Source of the DNA: Anthoceros angustus | Lineage: Eukaryota > Streptophyta > Anthocerotopsida > Anthocerotales > Anthocerotaceae | NCBI GenBank assembly: GCA_010909165.1 | Contig: VJWM01000063.1 | Location: forward strand, 62,001 to 126,000 | Direction of reading: 5' to 3' | DNA length: 64,000 bases | The notes under the pieces: model-generated | Told to the model about the DNA's origin: nothing | The model's database searches: none | The model's input: only the letters and a program-made list of their open reading frames with translations | Part shown: positions 1-12,000 of the stretch, piece after piece | Layout: each line of letters starts with the position of its first letter | Numbering within the stretch: the stretch's first letter is position 1 | Program-made: the position numbers and the translations under genes

Positions 1-59
1 ATGCCGGTGCGGTGCCTCCTTTTCGTACAACCCATCCAATTTCTGTTGATGGACCATTT

Positions 60-1250
60 TGTCCATGTACCAACTCCGGTTGATGTGGAGCCCAGGATAT
101 GTGGATCCGGAGCAGACTGATATACATTCCCCACAAGTCACAGTGCATGAATCGTTGCTCTATCCCTCATTGTTGCGACTTCCTAATAACGGTGACACAC
201 AAACACGCCATGTAAGTATCGGAAACGGCTGGAAGGTGATGTGGATTCCAAGGATGATTGGGCATCACTCAACCAGCCCTCTACCTCATGGTTGAGTGAT
301 GGTGTTAGGGATGTAATGACTCTAATGAGTCTTGCCTCATGCATGCTCTACTTTTTTTCCGGCATTCGTTGAAGTGGTTATGGACTTGGTAGAGCTGGCT
401 CCTCTGAGTCCTTCGCTCGTGGGGCTACCTGGCACCAGTGGTCTGTCAACGGAGCAGAGGAAAAATTGTTGTTCAACTAGTTGCAAGTCCTTGTATAATC
501 TTCATTGATGAGCATGCCCCAGGGCTGGATGCCCGGGCAGTAGCTATTGTTATGCGTACTGTGCGGAATACTGTTGACACAGGACGAACGGTTGTTTGCA
601 CAATCCTACAACCCAGTATCGACATCTTTGAAGCATTTGATGAGTTATAGTCACTTCAAGCTTTACAGTGATGCAGATGCGCTTCTGAAAATTCTGAGTC
701 TGGCATATATTGTTCATGCGCAAACTGCAGCTTCTCTTGATGGAATGTGGCGGGAAAGTCTTACATGCTGGGCCTCTGGGACAGCACTCGCAACAACTTA
801 TTAACTATTTTTGAGGTGGATCCCGCATTCGTTTTTGTACAGTCTCTTCCTTTTCAGCCGTTCCCAGCAAATTGGAGTTGGTAACAACTGCAACCATTTT
901 CCTCAGCATCAAAGGAGTCCCACCGGTCAAGGATGGGTACAACCCAGCCACATGGATGCTTGAGGTCACCACCTCCGCAGCAGAGAAGCGACTTGGCCAA
1001 GACTTCGTTGACACCTGCAGGAATTCAGAGCTGTTCCGGTAGGCTCTCTGCAGGCAATCTCTCTTCTGTCCCACACTCGGGGATGAAATTGTTTGCTTTG
1101 GTGTACCATCGCACGAGCCACGCATCGAGCAGCTCTGCCTACCGGCTCCAGGGACGGAAGATCTCAAGTTTCCAACCCAATATTCCCGCACTTTTGCAAC
1201 ACAGCTTGTTTACCTGCGTATGGAAGCGACACTGGACGTATTGGCGTAGC
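60..1250 (+). pseudogene. PDR-type ABCG transporter relic (second nucleotide-binding domain)
   Basis: Scattered frames spell the second ATP-binding domain of a pleiotropic-drug-resistance ABCG transporter in the right order. First comes the Q-loop stretch [18 protein letters not shown] (about 110-165), then [16 protein letters not shown] with the ABC signature (about 415-460). A Walker B/D-loop stretch reads IIFIDE...GLDARA, and the conserved [17 protein letters not shown] follows (about 500-600). Further on are GYNPATWMLEVTTSAAEK (about 937-990) and LPAPGTEDLKFPTQYSR (about 1140-1190). The pieces lie in different frames, a TAG follows NSELFR near 1038, and the Walker B Glu-Pro is Glu-His. 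The first domain and all membrane segments are absent. It is a dead fragment; the family exports lipophilic compounds at the plasma membrane. Confidence 0.85.
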
Positions 1251-1449
1251 CCGCAGTATAACTGTGTGCAACTGTGTGCAACTGTATGCGGGTCATTTAT
1301 TTCAGTGAATTTCTAGGCTTTATAGAGATTTTAGAGTGTACATCATCCAAATCCTGCATATCCAAGTCCTCCATTCAGTAACTCTCTACCAATTGTGGAG
1401 ACAAGGGCATGTGCTTTATAGCATGTGGTCCCGCAGGGCGTTGAAGCTG

Positions 1450-2052
1450 GAATGGCAACACCCATTCCAGCTTAATGGACACACATTTATAAGAACGTGC
1501 TTATTAAGCATCCTGCGCTTGGATCGGTACTTAGATGGGGCGCCTAAAGGGAATGGATGCCCTTGGTGCTAGAAGCTTAGGCATACCATGGTACAAGTTG
1601 TTAAGTACCAAGTCCCATGACGGAAATCCGTCTTTAGTGGACTTAAATAAAATTCTTCTTCATCTTCTTCATGCAAGTATTGATCCATCCAAAGGTCTAT
1701 CCAAAGGACCTTTAACTACAGTGTTTTATGACCTCATATCGGATATCATTATGAAAGAGATTACTAAATGGTGAAAGGGAAGACTGCACCATATGATTGA
1801 TGCTTTGATGTTTGGATTAATATCTTGGAGTTAAGATAAAAAGCAATCCAAATAGACACACAACCTATAAGAACACAATTGTTAAGCATTTTGTGCTTAC
1901 ATCGGTACTTAAATGGGGTGCTTAAAGGTAGTGGATGCCCTTCCTACAAGTAGCTTAGGCTCACCATGATACAAAGTTGTTAAGCACTAAGTTCTACGCT
2001 TGGAAAAATTCCGTCCAAGTGAATTATAATAGACTTCTCTTCTTCTTGACAA
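1450..2052. repeat. Diverged direct repeat pair, about 205 bp each
   Basis: Two similar stretches, about 1473-1675 and 1850-2052, share blocks in the same order: tataagaac, ttgttaagca or ttattaagca, atcggtactta, atggggtg/cgc, agtggatgccctt, tagcttaggc, and acaagttgttaag. They differ by many substitutions and small indels, so the duplication is old. No coding potential is convincing. The stretch 1250-1450 between the ABCG relic and these repeats holds nothing I can name. Confidence 0.55.
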
Positions 2053-2284
2053 TGTAATGTTTTTGACCCTCCATTCTCAATATCTTGCTTTGTGCTCAAT
2101 CAGCATGTCAGCTCTATTCGTTGCTAGTGATTTTATATCTACATCGTCATCCATATATCCCGCATTTATTTGATCATAAACTCATTTCACACCCATATCA
2201 AACCCTCCACTACTCTAATACCCCTCGTCCTTAACTTTCTGGCTGTAGCATAAGAGCTGCGGCATTTCCCAACTGCCTTTTTCC

Positions 2285-2522
2285 CGTTTGAAATGATAGA
2301 CATCCAGATCGTGGGTCCTTGCTCACAAGGTTTGGGAGTCTTTTAGCACTTCTCTCACTGACACCTAGTACTGTTTGGTGTTCTGGCATTTCAGTGAATA
2401 TCCCAACGGGGGATCACCTTGCCACTGCTCGACGCGGGTGTTGATGTGCTAAATACCGCCTGCAATGCGCTCGCTAAAGGTGGTGTAGTATGCCAATTAC
2501 TTGGATATGCTACTACTCTCAG
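2285..2522 (+). promoter_or_regulatory. Conserved 5' leader of the KP1 PPR gene
   Basis: This stretch aligns with the DNA before KP4 (about 14357-14686). Both contain gacatcca(g/c)atcgtg, then ctcacaag(g/a)tttggga, acctagtac and ggcatt...catttca, followed by a clearly related segment ending at the start codon. Conservation of non-coding DNA ahead of two paralogues shows that the duplicated unit included upstream sequence. It probably holds the 5' UTR and perhaps promoter elements. No clear TATA box was seen. Confidence 0.45.
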
Positions 2523-5417
2523 ATGGCCACTGTATGGCAACCGGATTCGTTCTGGACCCAACAAATTGGTGGGTGTACAGGGATTCTGCGAGGAGCTCCG
2601 GCTGATCTCACCTTAGGAGGCCAAGGTCGGGAAAACAACCATGTCTTCAGGTGCAGCATCGTTAGGAACCCAGCAATTCGTGGAGAATGGCCTGGGAATG
2701 GAGTTTCCAGCTATGGTGGTCCTCAGGAGCAGGGGCAGCAGCAGCAGCAGGAGCAGTTGTGGCGACAGTTTTTTCTGGACCCTGCAATGTGGTGGGATTA
2801 CAGGCGAGGTAAGACGAGCTCCCGTTCGCCTGACTTCCGACGTAAGGGGTCCGGCGAGGTCCTGTGGTTAAACAGCATGTTCAAGCCAGGGTGGGTGGAT
2901 GAGCAGCTTGTTTCTATGGATTTGCAAATGGGTCTTGGTGCCTCTCCTTCCACGTTGAGCTCTCCGGATAAACCTGAGCCTGGCAGGCGTGCAGGAACGG
3001 CGATGGGCGTCGCAACAGCTGTAACCGTGAGCACACTATGTGAGCAGGGGAAGCTTAGTGAGGCCGTCGGAGCCCTGGAATCTCTGGCGCAGATGGACTG
3101 TCCTATTTCTCGGTCTGTCTTTTACACTGTGCTGAAACTGTGTGCAGATAAGAAGGATCTGGTTTTGGGACGACGAGTTCATGATCTCACTGTCAAACTT
3201 GGGTATGAGTCAAGTACATATTTGGGGAATCATATCTTGCGGATGTATGTCCGTGGAGGTAGGCTGCAGGAGGCCATGGATGTGTTCACCAGGGTGGGAA
3301 AACCGGATGCTTTCATGTGGTTTTCCATCATATCCGCCCATGCTAAACATGGGAAACCTAATGAGGCTATAAAACTGTACTCTGAGATGCGTAGGGCAGG
3401 TGTGAAGGCCGATCCTCACGTCTACGTTGCAGCCCTTCAAGCTTGTGCATTGGCTGCGGACTTGGAATGCGGCCGGCAAGTGCACTGTGATGTGTTGCAC
3501 AGTGATATCGTTCCTAACTTGTTTGTTGGCAACTGCCTCGTGGACATGTATGCAAAATGTGGGGAACTGGAAGATGCACGCAGGGTTTTTGACAGCTTGG
3601 CCACAAAAGATGTGGTGACATGGAATGCCCTGATAGCTGGGTATGCAAATCATGGGCTTGGCCAAGAGGCGCTGGCTCTGTACGGAGAAATGGAGCAGGA
3701 GGGCCTGATTGCGGGAAACCATGTTACTTTTGCTTGCCTTCTGAAGGCCTGTGCAAGCTGTGGCGCCATACAGAAGGGCAGGCAGCTGCACACACAGATT
3801 GTGGAAACAGGACAGCTAGACAACGTACGGGTGGGCAACTGCCTGGTGGATATGTATGCAAAATGTGGCGAACTGGAAGATGCACGCAGGGTTTTTGACA
3901 GCTTGGCCACAAAAACTGTTGTGACATGGACAGCCCTAATAGCTGGGTATGCAAATCATGGACCAGAGGCGCTTGTCTGTATGGACAAATGGAGCAGGAG
4001 GGCCTGATTGCTGACCATGTTACTTTTGCTTGCCTTCTGAAGGCCTGTGCAAGCTGGTGCCCACAGAAGGGCAGCTGCACTCTGATTGTGGAAGAGGACT
4101 GCTGGACCGGTGGGCAACTGCCTGGTGGATATGTATGCAAAATGTGGCGAACTGGAAGATGCACGCAGGGTTTTTGACAGCTTGGCCACAAAAACTGTTG
4201 TGACATGGACAGCCCTAATAGCTGGGTATGCAAATCATGACCTTGGCCAAGAGGCGCTTATTCTGTATGGGAAAATGGAACAGGAGGGCCTACTTGTGGC
4301 TGACCATGTTACCTTTGCTTGCCTTCTGAAGGCTTGTGCAAGTGCTGGTGCCTTACAGAAGGGCAGACAGCTACACTCACAGATTGTGGACAGAGGCCAG
4401 TTAGATAACGTACTTGTGGGCAACGGTCTGGTGGACATGTATGCCAAATGTGGCAAACTGGAAGATGCACGTGGGGTTTTTGACAGCTTGGTCACAAAGG
4501 ATGTGGTGACATGGAATGCCCTGATAGCTGGGTGTGGAAGTTGTGATGAGGGTCACAAAGCACTAGCTTGGTTTGAGGAGATGTTGGTCACCGGTATTCA
4601 GCCAAATAGTGCCACTTTCACTTGCCTTTTAGGAGCTTGCAGTCATGCAGGACTGGTCGATGAGGGTCGCCAGCTCTTTGATTCCATGGTTGAACAGCAT
4701 GATGTCAAACCTGCTATTGAGCATTACAATTGCATGGTTGACCTCCTTGGCCGTGCAGGCCATTTGGATGAGGCGGAGGACATGCTATTATCATGTGACA
4801 GCCAAAGCAATACTCTGGGCTTGACGTCTTTGCTGAATGCCTGCAAAATTCACGGGGACATAGGGAGGGCCACCCGGTGTTTCCAAAGTCTCGTTAGACT
4901 GGAGCCTCAGTGTGCATCCGCATATATCCTCATGGCCAATGCGTATGCAGATGCTGGTAGGTGGAGCGATGTAGACAGGATTGAAAAACAGAGAATGGTA
5001 GCAGGAGCTAACAAGAAACCTGCAGTGGCGGGTATTGAGGTGAACAATCAGGTACATACATTTCTGGTGGGAGAAAAGAGGGACGATATTGCACTGAAGG
5101 TAGAGACCACGAATGCACGTCTGAAGCAGGAAGGGGGCCACGTACCACAGACAAAGTTGGTATTGAAGCCACTGTCTGAGAAGGAAAAGGAAGATGCGCT
5201 TTGTGGGCATGCTGAGAAGCTAGCTCTGGCGTTTGGTCTCTTGAACACTCCAAGTGGGACACCTCTGGTGGTAACAAAGAATCTACGCATGTGCAGTGAC
5301 TGCCATAGTTCCACCGAGATCATGTCAAGGGTCGAGAAGAGAGACATTGTTGTAAGGGATGGATACCGTGTGCATCGATTTGCAGCTGGGTCTTGCAGTT
5401 GTGAGGGTCGACCGTGA
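2523..5417 (+). CDS. PPR protein KP1, PLS-E1-E2-DYW:KP class, interrupted in one repeat
   Basis: Candidate organellar RNA-editing factor. I chose the start MATVWQPD because the same MAT-x-WQPD start occurs in all four paralogues. Residues ~80-135 carry an OSB-like PDF motif: WRQFFLDPAMWWD, SPDFRRKGSGEVLWL, then a W-V-D-E-Q-L tail. PLS repeats follow, with S motifs of the MYAKCG type at 3546, 3852, 4131 and 4437 (spacing 306, 279, 306). The C terminus has E1, E2 with NKKPAVAGIEV (the KP box) and a DYW deaminase domain. That domain has the HAE zinc/active site near 5208, CSDCH, and a final CSCEGRP instead of a DYW end. The triad at about 3950-4130 has several small deletions, giving a TGA at 4005. 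The frame is the same before and after (net loss 27 bp). Either a pseudogene or an assembly-damaged real gene. Confidence 0.85.
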
Positions 5418-5870
5418 GAAAAATGTAGAACTTAAATCTAAATTTATAATATTTTTGTCTCCAACACACTAATGTCATGATCCATGTTAATGGGCATGAT
5501 GCTTATAGAATGATCCATCTGTACGGGCAGGATGCTTATACAATCTATTACCGTTAAAATGATGCACATAGAATGCATCATCGCTCAAGTACACACATTA
5601 CAATCCTGCCAGGATTAATGCCATGCGAGTCTCTGCTTCCTAAAGGGCCGGTACTGATCTTGGGCCTTTAGCAAGCATCCTCTGCGGTATGTCTTGCTGT
5701 TTGCAAAGAGGCAGGCTTTTGATTTCAGATTTGGTGTCTTTGCCATCGGTCAACCGATAGACCGACTCCATGCTGGCCAAGGTGGTATGGTCATGCACAG
5801 TAACTAGGCATCCTACCCCGGTCTGCGCACTTTGTTGTGGTTCCCACCGTCCGAGAGAAGTGCCTGTAAG
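5418..5870. other. KP1-KP2 intergenic region
   Basis: No gene is seen. It begins with an AT-rich 3' stretch, then a short imperfect repeat (atgatccatgttaatgggca and a related block ending in gatgcttata, about 5478-5545). From about 5740 it becomes the leader of the next PPR gene. The tract ending in ccgtccgagagaagtgcct, just before the start codon, resembles the leader of KP4. Confidence 0.5.
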
Positions 5871-8794
5871 ATGGCCACAATATGGCAACCGGATCCATTG
5901 TGGACCCAACAAATATCTGAGTGTACAGGGATTCTACGAAGAGCTCCCGCTCACCTTAGCTCAGGGAGTCAGTCGCTGGCAAACAACCAAGCCTGCAGGT
6001 GCAGCAGTGCGAGGAACCCAGGTGTTTCGAGAGAATGGATGACTGTGAAAGGATTTCCCAGCGATGGTGGTCGGCAGGACCAGGATCAGGCCCAGGCCCA
6101 GGCCCAGGGCCAGGAGCAGGAGCAGGAGCTGTTGTGGCAACAATTCTTTCTGGACCCTGCCATGTGGTGGGATAACAGGCGAGGTAAGAAGAGCTCTCAT
6201 TGGCCTGACTTCCGGCGTAAGGGGTCCGGGGAGGTCCTCTGGTTAAACAGCATGTTCAAGCCAAGTTGGGTGGATGAGCAGCTCGTTTCTTTGGATATGC
6301 AGATGCGTCATGGTGTCTCTCCTTCCAAGTCGAGCTCTCCGGATGGGTCTGAGCCTGGCAGGCGTTCAGGATCGGAAATGGGAGTCGTAACGGCTGCAAC
6401 GGTGAGCACTTTATGTCAGCAGGGGAAGCTCACTGAGGCCGTTGGAGCCCTGGAATTTCTGGCGCAGAACGACTGTCCTGTCTCTCACTCTCTTTTTTAT
6501 ACTGTGCTAAAACTGTGTGTAGCTAAGGGGGATCTGGTGGTGGGGCGACGAGTTCATGATCTCACTGTCAAGCTTGGGTATGAGTCAAGTACATTTTTGG
6601 GGAATCATATCTTGCGGATGTATGCAGGTGCAGGTAGGCTGCAGGAGGCCATGGATGTGTTCACCAGGGTGGGAAAACCGGATGCTTTCATGTGGTTTTC
6701 CATCATATCCGCCCATGCTAAACATGGGAAACCTAATGAGGCTATACAACTGTACCATGAGATGCGTATCTGCGGTGTACAGCCGGATGCTCACGTCTTT
6801 GTAGCAGCACTGCAGGCTTGTGCATTTGCTGCGGACTTGGACACTGGCAGAAAAGTCCACTTTGATGTGTTGCGCAGTGGGATTCCTACAAACTTGTTTG
6901 TGGGCAGTTGCCTGGTTGACATGTATGCAAAGTGTGGCGAACTGGAAGATGCACGACGGCTTTTTGACAGCTTGACAACCAAAAATGTGGTGACATGGAA
7001 TGCTCAGATTGCTGGGTATGCACAGCAAGGGCTCAGCCAAGAGGCCCTTGTTCTGCATGAACGAATGGAGCAGGAAGGCGTGATTGTGAGTAATCATGTT
7101 ACTTTTGCTTGCCTTCTGAAGGCTTGTGCAAGCGCTGGTGCCTTACAGAAGGGCAGGCAGCTGCACTCACAGATTGTGGAAAGAGGACATCAAAGCAACA
7201 TACTGGTGGGCAACTGCCTGGTGGACATGTATGCAAAATGTGGAGAACTAGAAGCTGCACACAGGGTTTTTGACAGCTTGCCCTCAAAGGATGTGGTGAC
7301 ATGGAATGCCCTGATAGCTGGATATGCCAACCATGGGCTGGGTCAGGATGCGCTTGTTCTGTACGCACAAATGGAGCAGGAGGGCCTGATTGTGGCTGAC
7401 CATGTTACTTTTGCTTGCCTTCTGAAGGCCTGTGCAAGCACTGGTGCCTTACAGAAGGGCAGGCAGCTGCACTCACAGATTGTGGAAAGAGGGCAACTGG
7501 GTGATATAGTGGTGGCCAACTGCCTGGTGGACATGCAAAATGTGGTGAACTGGAAGATGCACGCCAGGTTTTGACAGCACACAAAGGATGTGGTGACATG
7601 GAATGCCCTGATTGCTGGGTATGCACAGCAAGGGCTGGGCCAAGAGGCTTGTTCTGTATGAATCAATGGAGCAGGAGGGGCTGATTGTGGGTAACCATGT
7701 TACTTTTGCTTGCCTTCTGAAGGCCTGCAAGCACTGGTGCCTTACAGAAGGGCAGGCAGCTGCACTCACAGATTGTGAAAGAGGACTGCTGGATAACATG
7801 TTGGCAACTGCCTGGTGGACATGTATGCAAAATGTGGTGAACTGGAAGATGCACGCCAGGTTTTGACAGCACACAAAGGATGGTGACATGGAATGCCCTG
7901 ATATCTGGCTGTGGTACTTGCGATGAAGGACACAAAGCACTAGCTTGTTTTGAGGAGATGTTAATTGCTGGTGTCCAGCCTGATGATGCCACTTTTACGT
8001 GCCTTTTAGTAGCATGCAGTCATGCAGGACTGGTGAATGAGGGTCGCAGGCACTTTCATTCCATGGCGGAACAGCATGGCGTCAAACCTACTGTTGAGCA
8101 TTACAATTGCATGATAGATCTTCTTGGGCGTGCAGGACTTTTAGATGAGGCAGAAAACATGCTACTATCATGTGAGAGCCGAAGTAATGTTGTGGGGTTG
8201 ACATCTTTGCTGAATGCCTGCAAGAGTCACGGGGATATAGAGAGGGCAGCTCGGTGTTTTGAAAGTCTGGTTAGACTGGAGCCTCAGTGTGCATCCGCTT
8301 ATGTGCTCATGGCCAATACCTATGCGGATGCAGGTAGGTGGACCGATGTAGACAGGATTGAAACACAGAGATTGGTAGCAGGAGCTAACAAGAAACCTGC
8401 AGTGGCGGGCATTGAGGTGAAGAATCAGATACATACATTTGTGGTGGGAGAGAAGAGAGATGATATCGTGCTGAAGGTAGAGAGCACAAATGCACGTCTG
8501 AAGCAGGAAGGGGGCCACGTACCACACACACAGTTGGTGTTGAAGCCACTGTCTGAGAAGGAAAAGGAAGATGCGCTTTGCGGGCATGCTGAGAAGCTAG
8601 CTCTTGCGTTTGGTCTTTTGAACACTCCCAGTGGCACACCTTTGGTGGTAACAAAGAATCTACGCATGTGCAGTGACTGCCATAGTTCCACGGAAATCAT
8701 GTCAAGGGTTGAAAAGAGAGACATTGTTGTAAGGGATGGATACCGTGTGCATCGATTCGCAGCCGGTGCTTGTAGTTGTAAGGGTCGACCGTGA
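5871..8794 (+). CDS. PPR protein KP2, PLS-E1-E2-DYW:KP class, frameshifted
   Basis: Paralogue of KP1 starting MATIWQPD. A Gln/Ala/Glu-rich linker (6083-6130, cccagg-type repeats) precedes the OSB-like PDF motif (WQQFFLDPAMWWDNRRGK, then PDFRRKGSGEVLWL). S motifs of the MYAKCG type lie at 6921, 7227, 7533 and 7821. The frame is open from 5871 to 7574. It breaks where the triads at about 7530-7880 have lost bases: a 4-bp loss turns atgtatgcaaaa into atgcaaaa, and ggtttttgac is shortened to ggttttgac. A different frame is open from 7880 to 8794. It covers the last P-L-S, E1, E2 with NKKPAVAGIEV, and a complete DYW:KP domain ending CSCKGRP. Catalytic HAE and zinc-binding CSDCH and CSC residues are intact. 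Probable role: U-to-C (or C-to-U) editing of organelle transcripts, inferred from the class. Confidence 0.84.
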
Positions 8795-9099
8795 GACATG
8801 ACGTCCATGTTCACCTGACCCTGTGCTTGTAACCATCTCTTTCTTTGACGTCCATGACATGCGTACCTCCGTCCTTGCCCACCACAGCCGTCATATGATA
8901 CGGTTTGATACGCTCATATGTGAATACAGATGAAAACCGTATGTATGCGCATACGGTTTCTGTCCATGTGTGACATCTGTCATCCGCATTCTTCTTGCAT
9001 TCAAGTCTTCCGGATTCGGGCACGTCGGAGCCAGCACGCCTGGACGTCCTGCCATACTGTGGAAAATTCGACTCTTCTGCCGACAGCGGTCCCTGAACG
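8795..9099. other. KP2-KP3 intergenic region with a perfect inverted repeat
   Basis: A short spacer without a gene. It contains a perfect 10-bp inverted repeat, aaaccgtatg...catacggttt, at 8934-8943 and 8950-8959 around a 6-base loop. A further tacggttt half-site lies near 8899. The final part, ccgacagcggtccctgaacg, is the leader of KP3. Confidence 0.6.
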
Positions 9100-12000
9100 A
9101 TGGCCACAGCATGGCAACCGGACCCGTTGTCGACCCAACAAATTGGTATGTGTTCAGGGATTCTACCAGGAGCTCCGGCTCATCTCATCTTAGGCAGTCA
9201 TTCCCTGGCAAACAGAGCGTCCAGGTGCGGGAGTGTAAGGAGCCCGGCACTTTCAGTTCCGAGAAAATTTGTGGGTGGGGACGGGTTTCCCAGCGATGGT
9301 CGTTGCCAGGAGCTGGAGCACTTGTGGCAACAATTTTTTCTGGACCCTTCCATGTGGTGGGACAACAGACGAGATAAGAAGAGCTCCCGTTCGCCTGACT
9401 TCCGGCGTAAGGGGTCCGGCGAGGTCCTGTGGTTAAACAGCATGCTCAAGCCAGCTTGGGTTGATGAGCAGCTTGTCTCCTTGGATATGCAGATGGGTCG
9501 TGGTGCCTCTCCTCCCGAGACGAACTCTCCGGATACGTCTGAACCTGGCAGGCGTGCAGGATCAGAAATGGCTGTCGTTACTGCTGTAACCGTGAGCGCG
9601 TTATGTCAGCAGGGGAAGCTCTCTGAGGCCGTTGAAGCGCTGGAATCTCTAGCGCAGACAGGCCCTGCTATATCTCTGTTTTGCACTGTGCTGAAACTGT
9701 GTACAGCTAAAAAGGATTTGGTTGTGGGGCGACGAGTTCATGATCTTAGTGTCAAACTTGGGTACGAGTCGGACGCATACTTGGGGAACCATATCTTGCG
9801 CATGTATGCGGGTGGAGGTCGGCTAGAGGAGGCCATGGATGTGTTCACCAGGGTAGGCAAACCAGATGCCTTCATGTGGTTCCATAATCTCTGCACATGC
9901 TAAACATGGGAAACCTAATGAGGCCATACAACTGTACCATGAGATGCGTAGGTCAGGAGTGAAGGCGGATGCTCACGTCTTGTAGCTGCCCTTCAAGCTT
10001 GTGCATTTGCCGCCGACTTGGAATCTGGCAGAAAAGTGCACTGTGATGTGTTGCACAGTGGCATTCCTACTAACTTGTTTGTTGGCAACTGCCTGGTGGA
10101 CATGTATGCAAAATGTGGCAACTGAAGATGCACGCCAGGTTTTGACAGCATGGCACAAAGGATGTGGTGACATGGAATGCCCTGATATCTGGGTATGCAA
10201 AATGTGGTGAACTGAAGATGCACGCCAGGTTTTGACAGCATGGCACAAAGGATGTGGTGACATGGAATGCCCTGATGCTGGGTATGCACAGCAAGGGCTC
10301 GGACATGAGGCTTGTCTGTATGACAAATGGAGGAGGAGGGCCTGATTTGGCTGACCATGTTACTTTTGCTTGCCTTCTGAAGGCCTGTGCAGCACTGGTG
10401 CCTTACAGAAGGGCAGGCAGCTGCACTCACAGATTGTCAAAAGAGGACTGCTGGATATAGTGTTGGGCAACTGCCTGGTGGACATGTATGCAAAATGTGG
10501 TGAACTGGAAGATGCACGCCAGGTTTTGACAGCTTGGCCACAAAGGATGTGGTGACATGGAATGCCCTGATTGCTGGGTATGCACAGCAAGGACTCGAAG
10601 AGGCGCTTGTGTATGGACAAATGGAGCAGGAGGGCCTGATTTGGCTAACCATGTTACTTTTGCTTGCCTTCTGAAGGCCTGTGCAAGCACTGGTGCCTTA
10701 CAGAAGGGCAGGCAGCTGCACTCACTGATTGTGGAAAGAGGACTGCTGGATAACGTAGTGGTGGGCAACTGCCTGGTGGACATGTATGCAAAATGTGGTG
10801 AACTGAAGATGCACGCCAGGTTTTGACAGCTTGCACAAAGGATGTGGTGACATGGAATGCCCTGATAACTGGGTATGCACAGCAAGGGCTTGGAGAGGCG
10901 CTTGTGTATGGACAAATGGAGGAGGAGGGCCTGATTTGGCTGACCATGTTACTTTTGCTTGCCTTCTGAAGGCCTGTGCAAGCACTGGTGCCTTACAGAA
11001 GGGCAGGCAGCTGCACTCACTGATTGTTGAAAGAGGACTGCTGGATAACGTTTGGTGGCAACTGCCTGGTGGACATGTATGCAAAATGTGGTGAACTGGA
11101 AGATGCACGCCAGGTTTTTGACAGCTTGGCACAAAGGATGTGGTGACATGGAATGCCCTGATTGCTGGGTATGCACAGCAAGGCTGGCCAAGAGGCGCTT
11201 GTTCTGTATGGACAAATGGAGGAGGAGGCCATTTGGCTGACCATGTTACTTTTGCTTGCCTTCTGAAGGCCTGTGCAAGCACTGGTGCCTTACAGAAGGG
11301 CAGGCAGCTGCACTCACAGATTGTTGAAAGAGGACTGCTGGATAACGTGGTGGGCAACTGCCTGGTGGACATGTATGCAAAATGTGGTGAACTGGAAGAT
11401 GCACGCCAGGTTTTTGACAGCATTGGCCACAAAGGATGTGGTGACATGGAATGCCTGATTGCTGGGTATGCACAGCAAGGACTCGGCCAAGAGGCGCTTG
11501 TTCTGTATGGACAAATGGAGGAGGAGGCCATTTGGCTGACCATGTTACTTTTGCTTGCCTTCTGAAGGCCTGTGCAAGCACTGGTGCCTTACAGAAGGGC
11601 AGGCAGCTGCACTCACAGATTGTGAAGAGGACTGCTGGATAACATGGTGGTGGGCACTGCCTGGTGGACATGTATGCAAAATGTGGTGAACTGGAAGATG
11701 CACGCCAGGTTTTGACAGCATGGCAAAGGATGTGGTGACATGGAATGCCCTGATTGCTGGGTATGCACAGCAAGGACTCGGCCAAGAGGCACTTGTTCTG
11801 TATGGACAAATGGAGCAGGCCTCATTTTGGCAGACCATGTTACTTTTGCTTGCCTTCTGAAGGCCTGTGCAGGCACTGGTGCCTTGCAGAAGGGCAGGCA
11901 GCTGCATTTGCAGATTGTCAAAAGAGAACTGCTGGATAATGTAGTGTTGGGCAACTGCCTGGTGGACATGTATGCAAAATGTGGTGAACTGGAAGATGCA

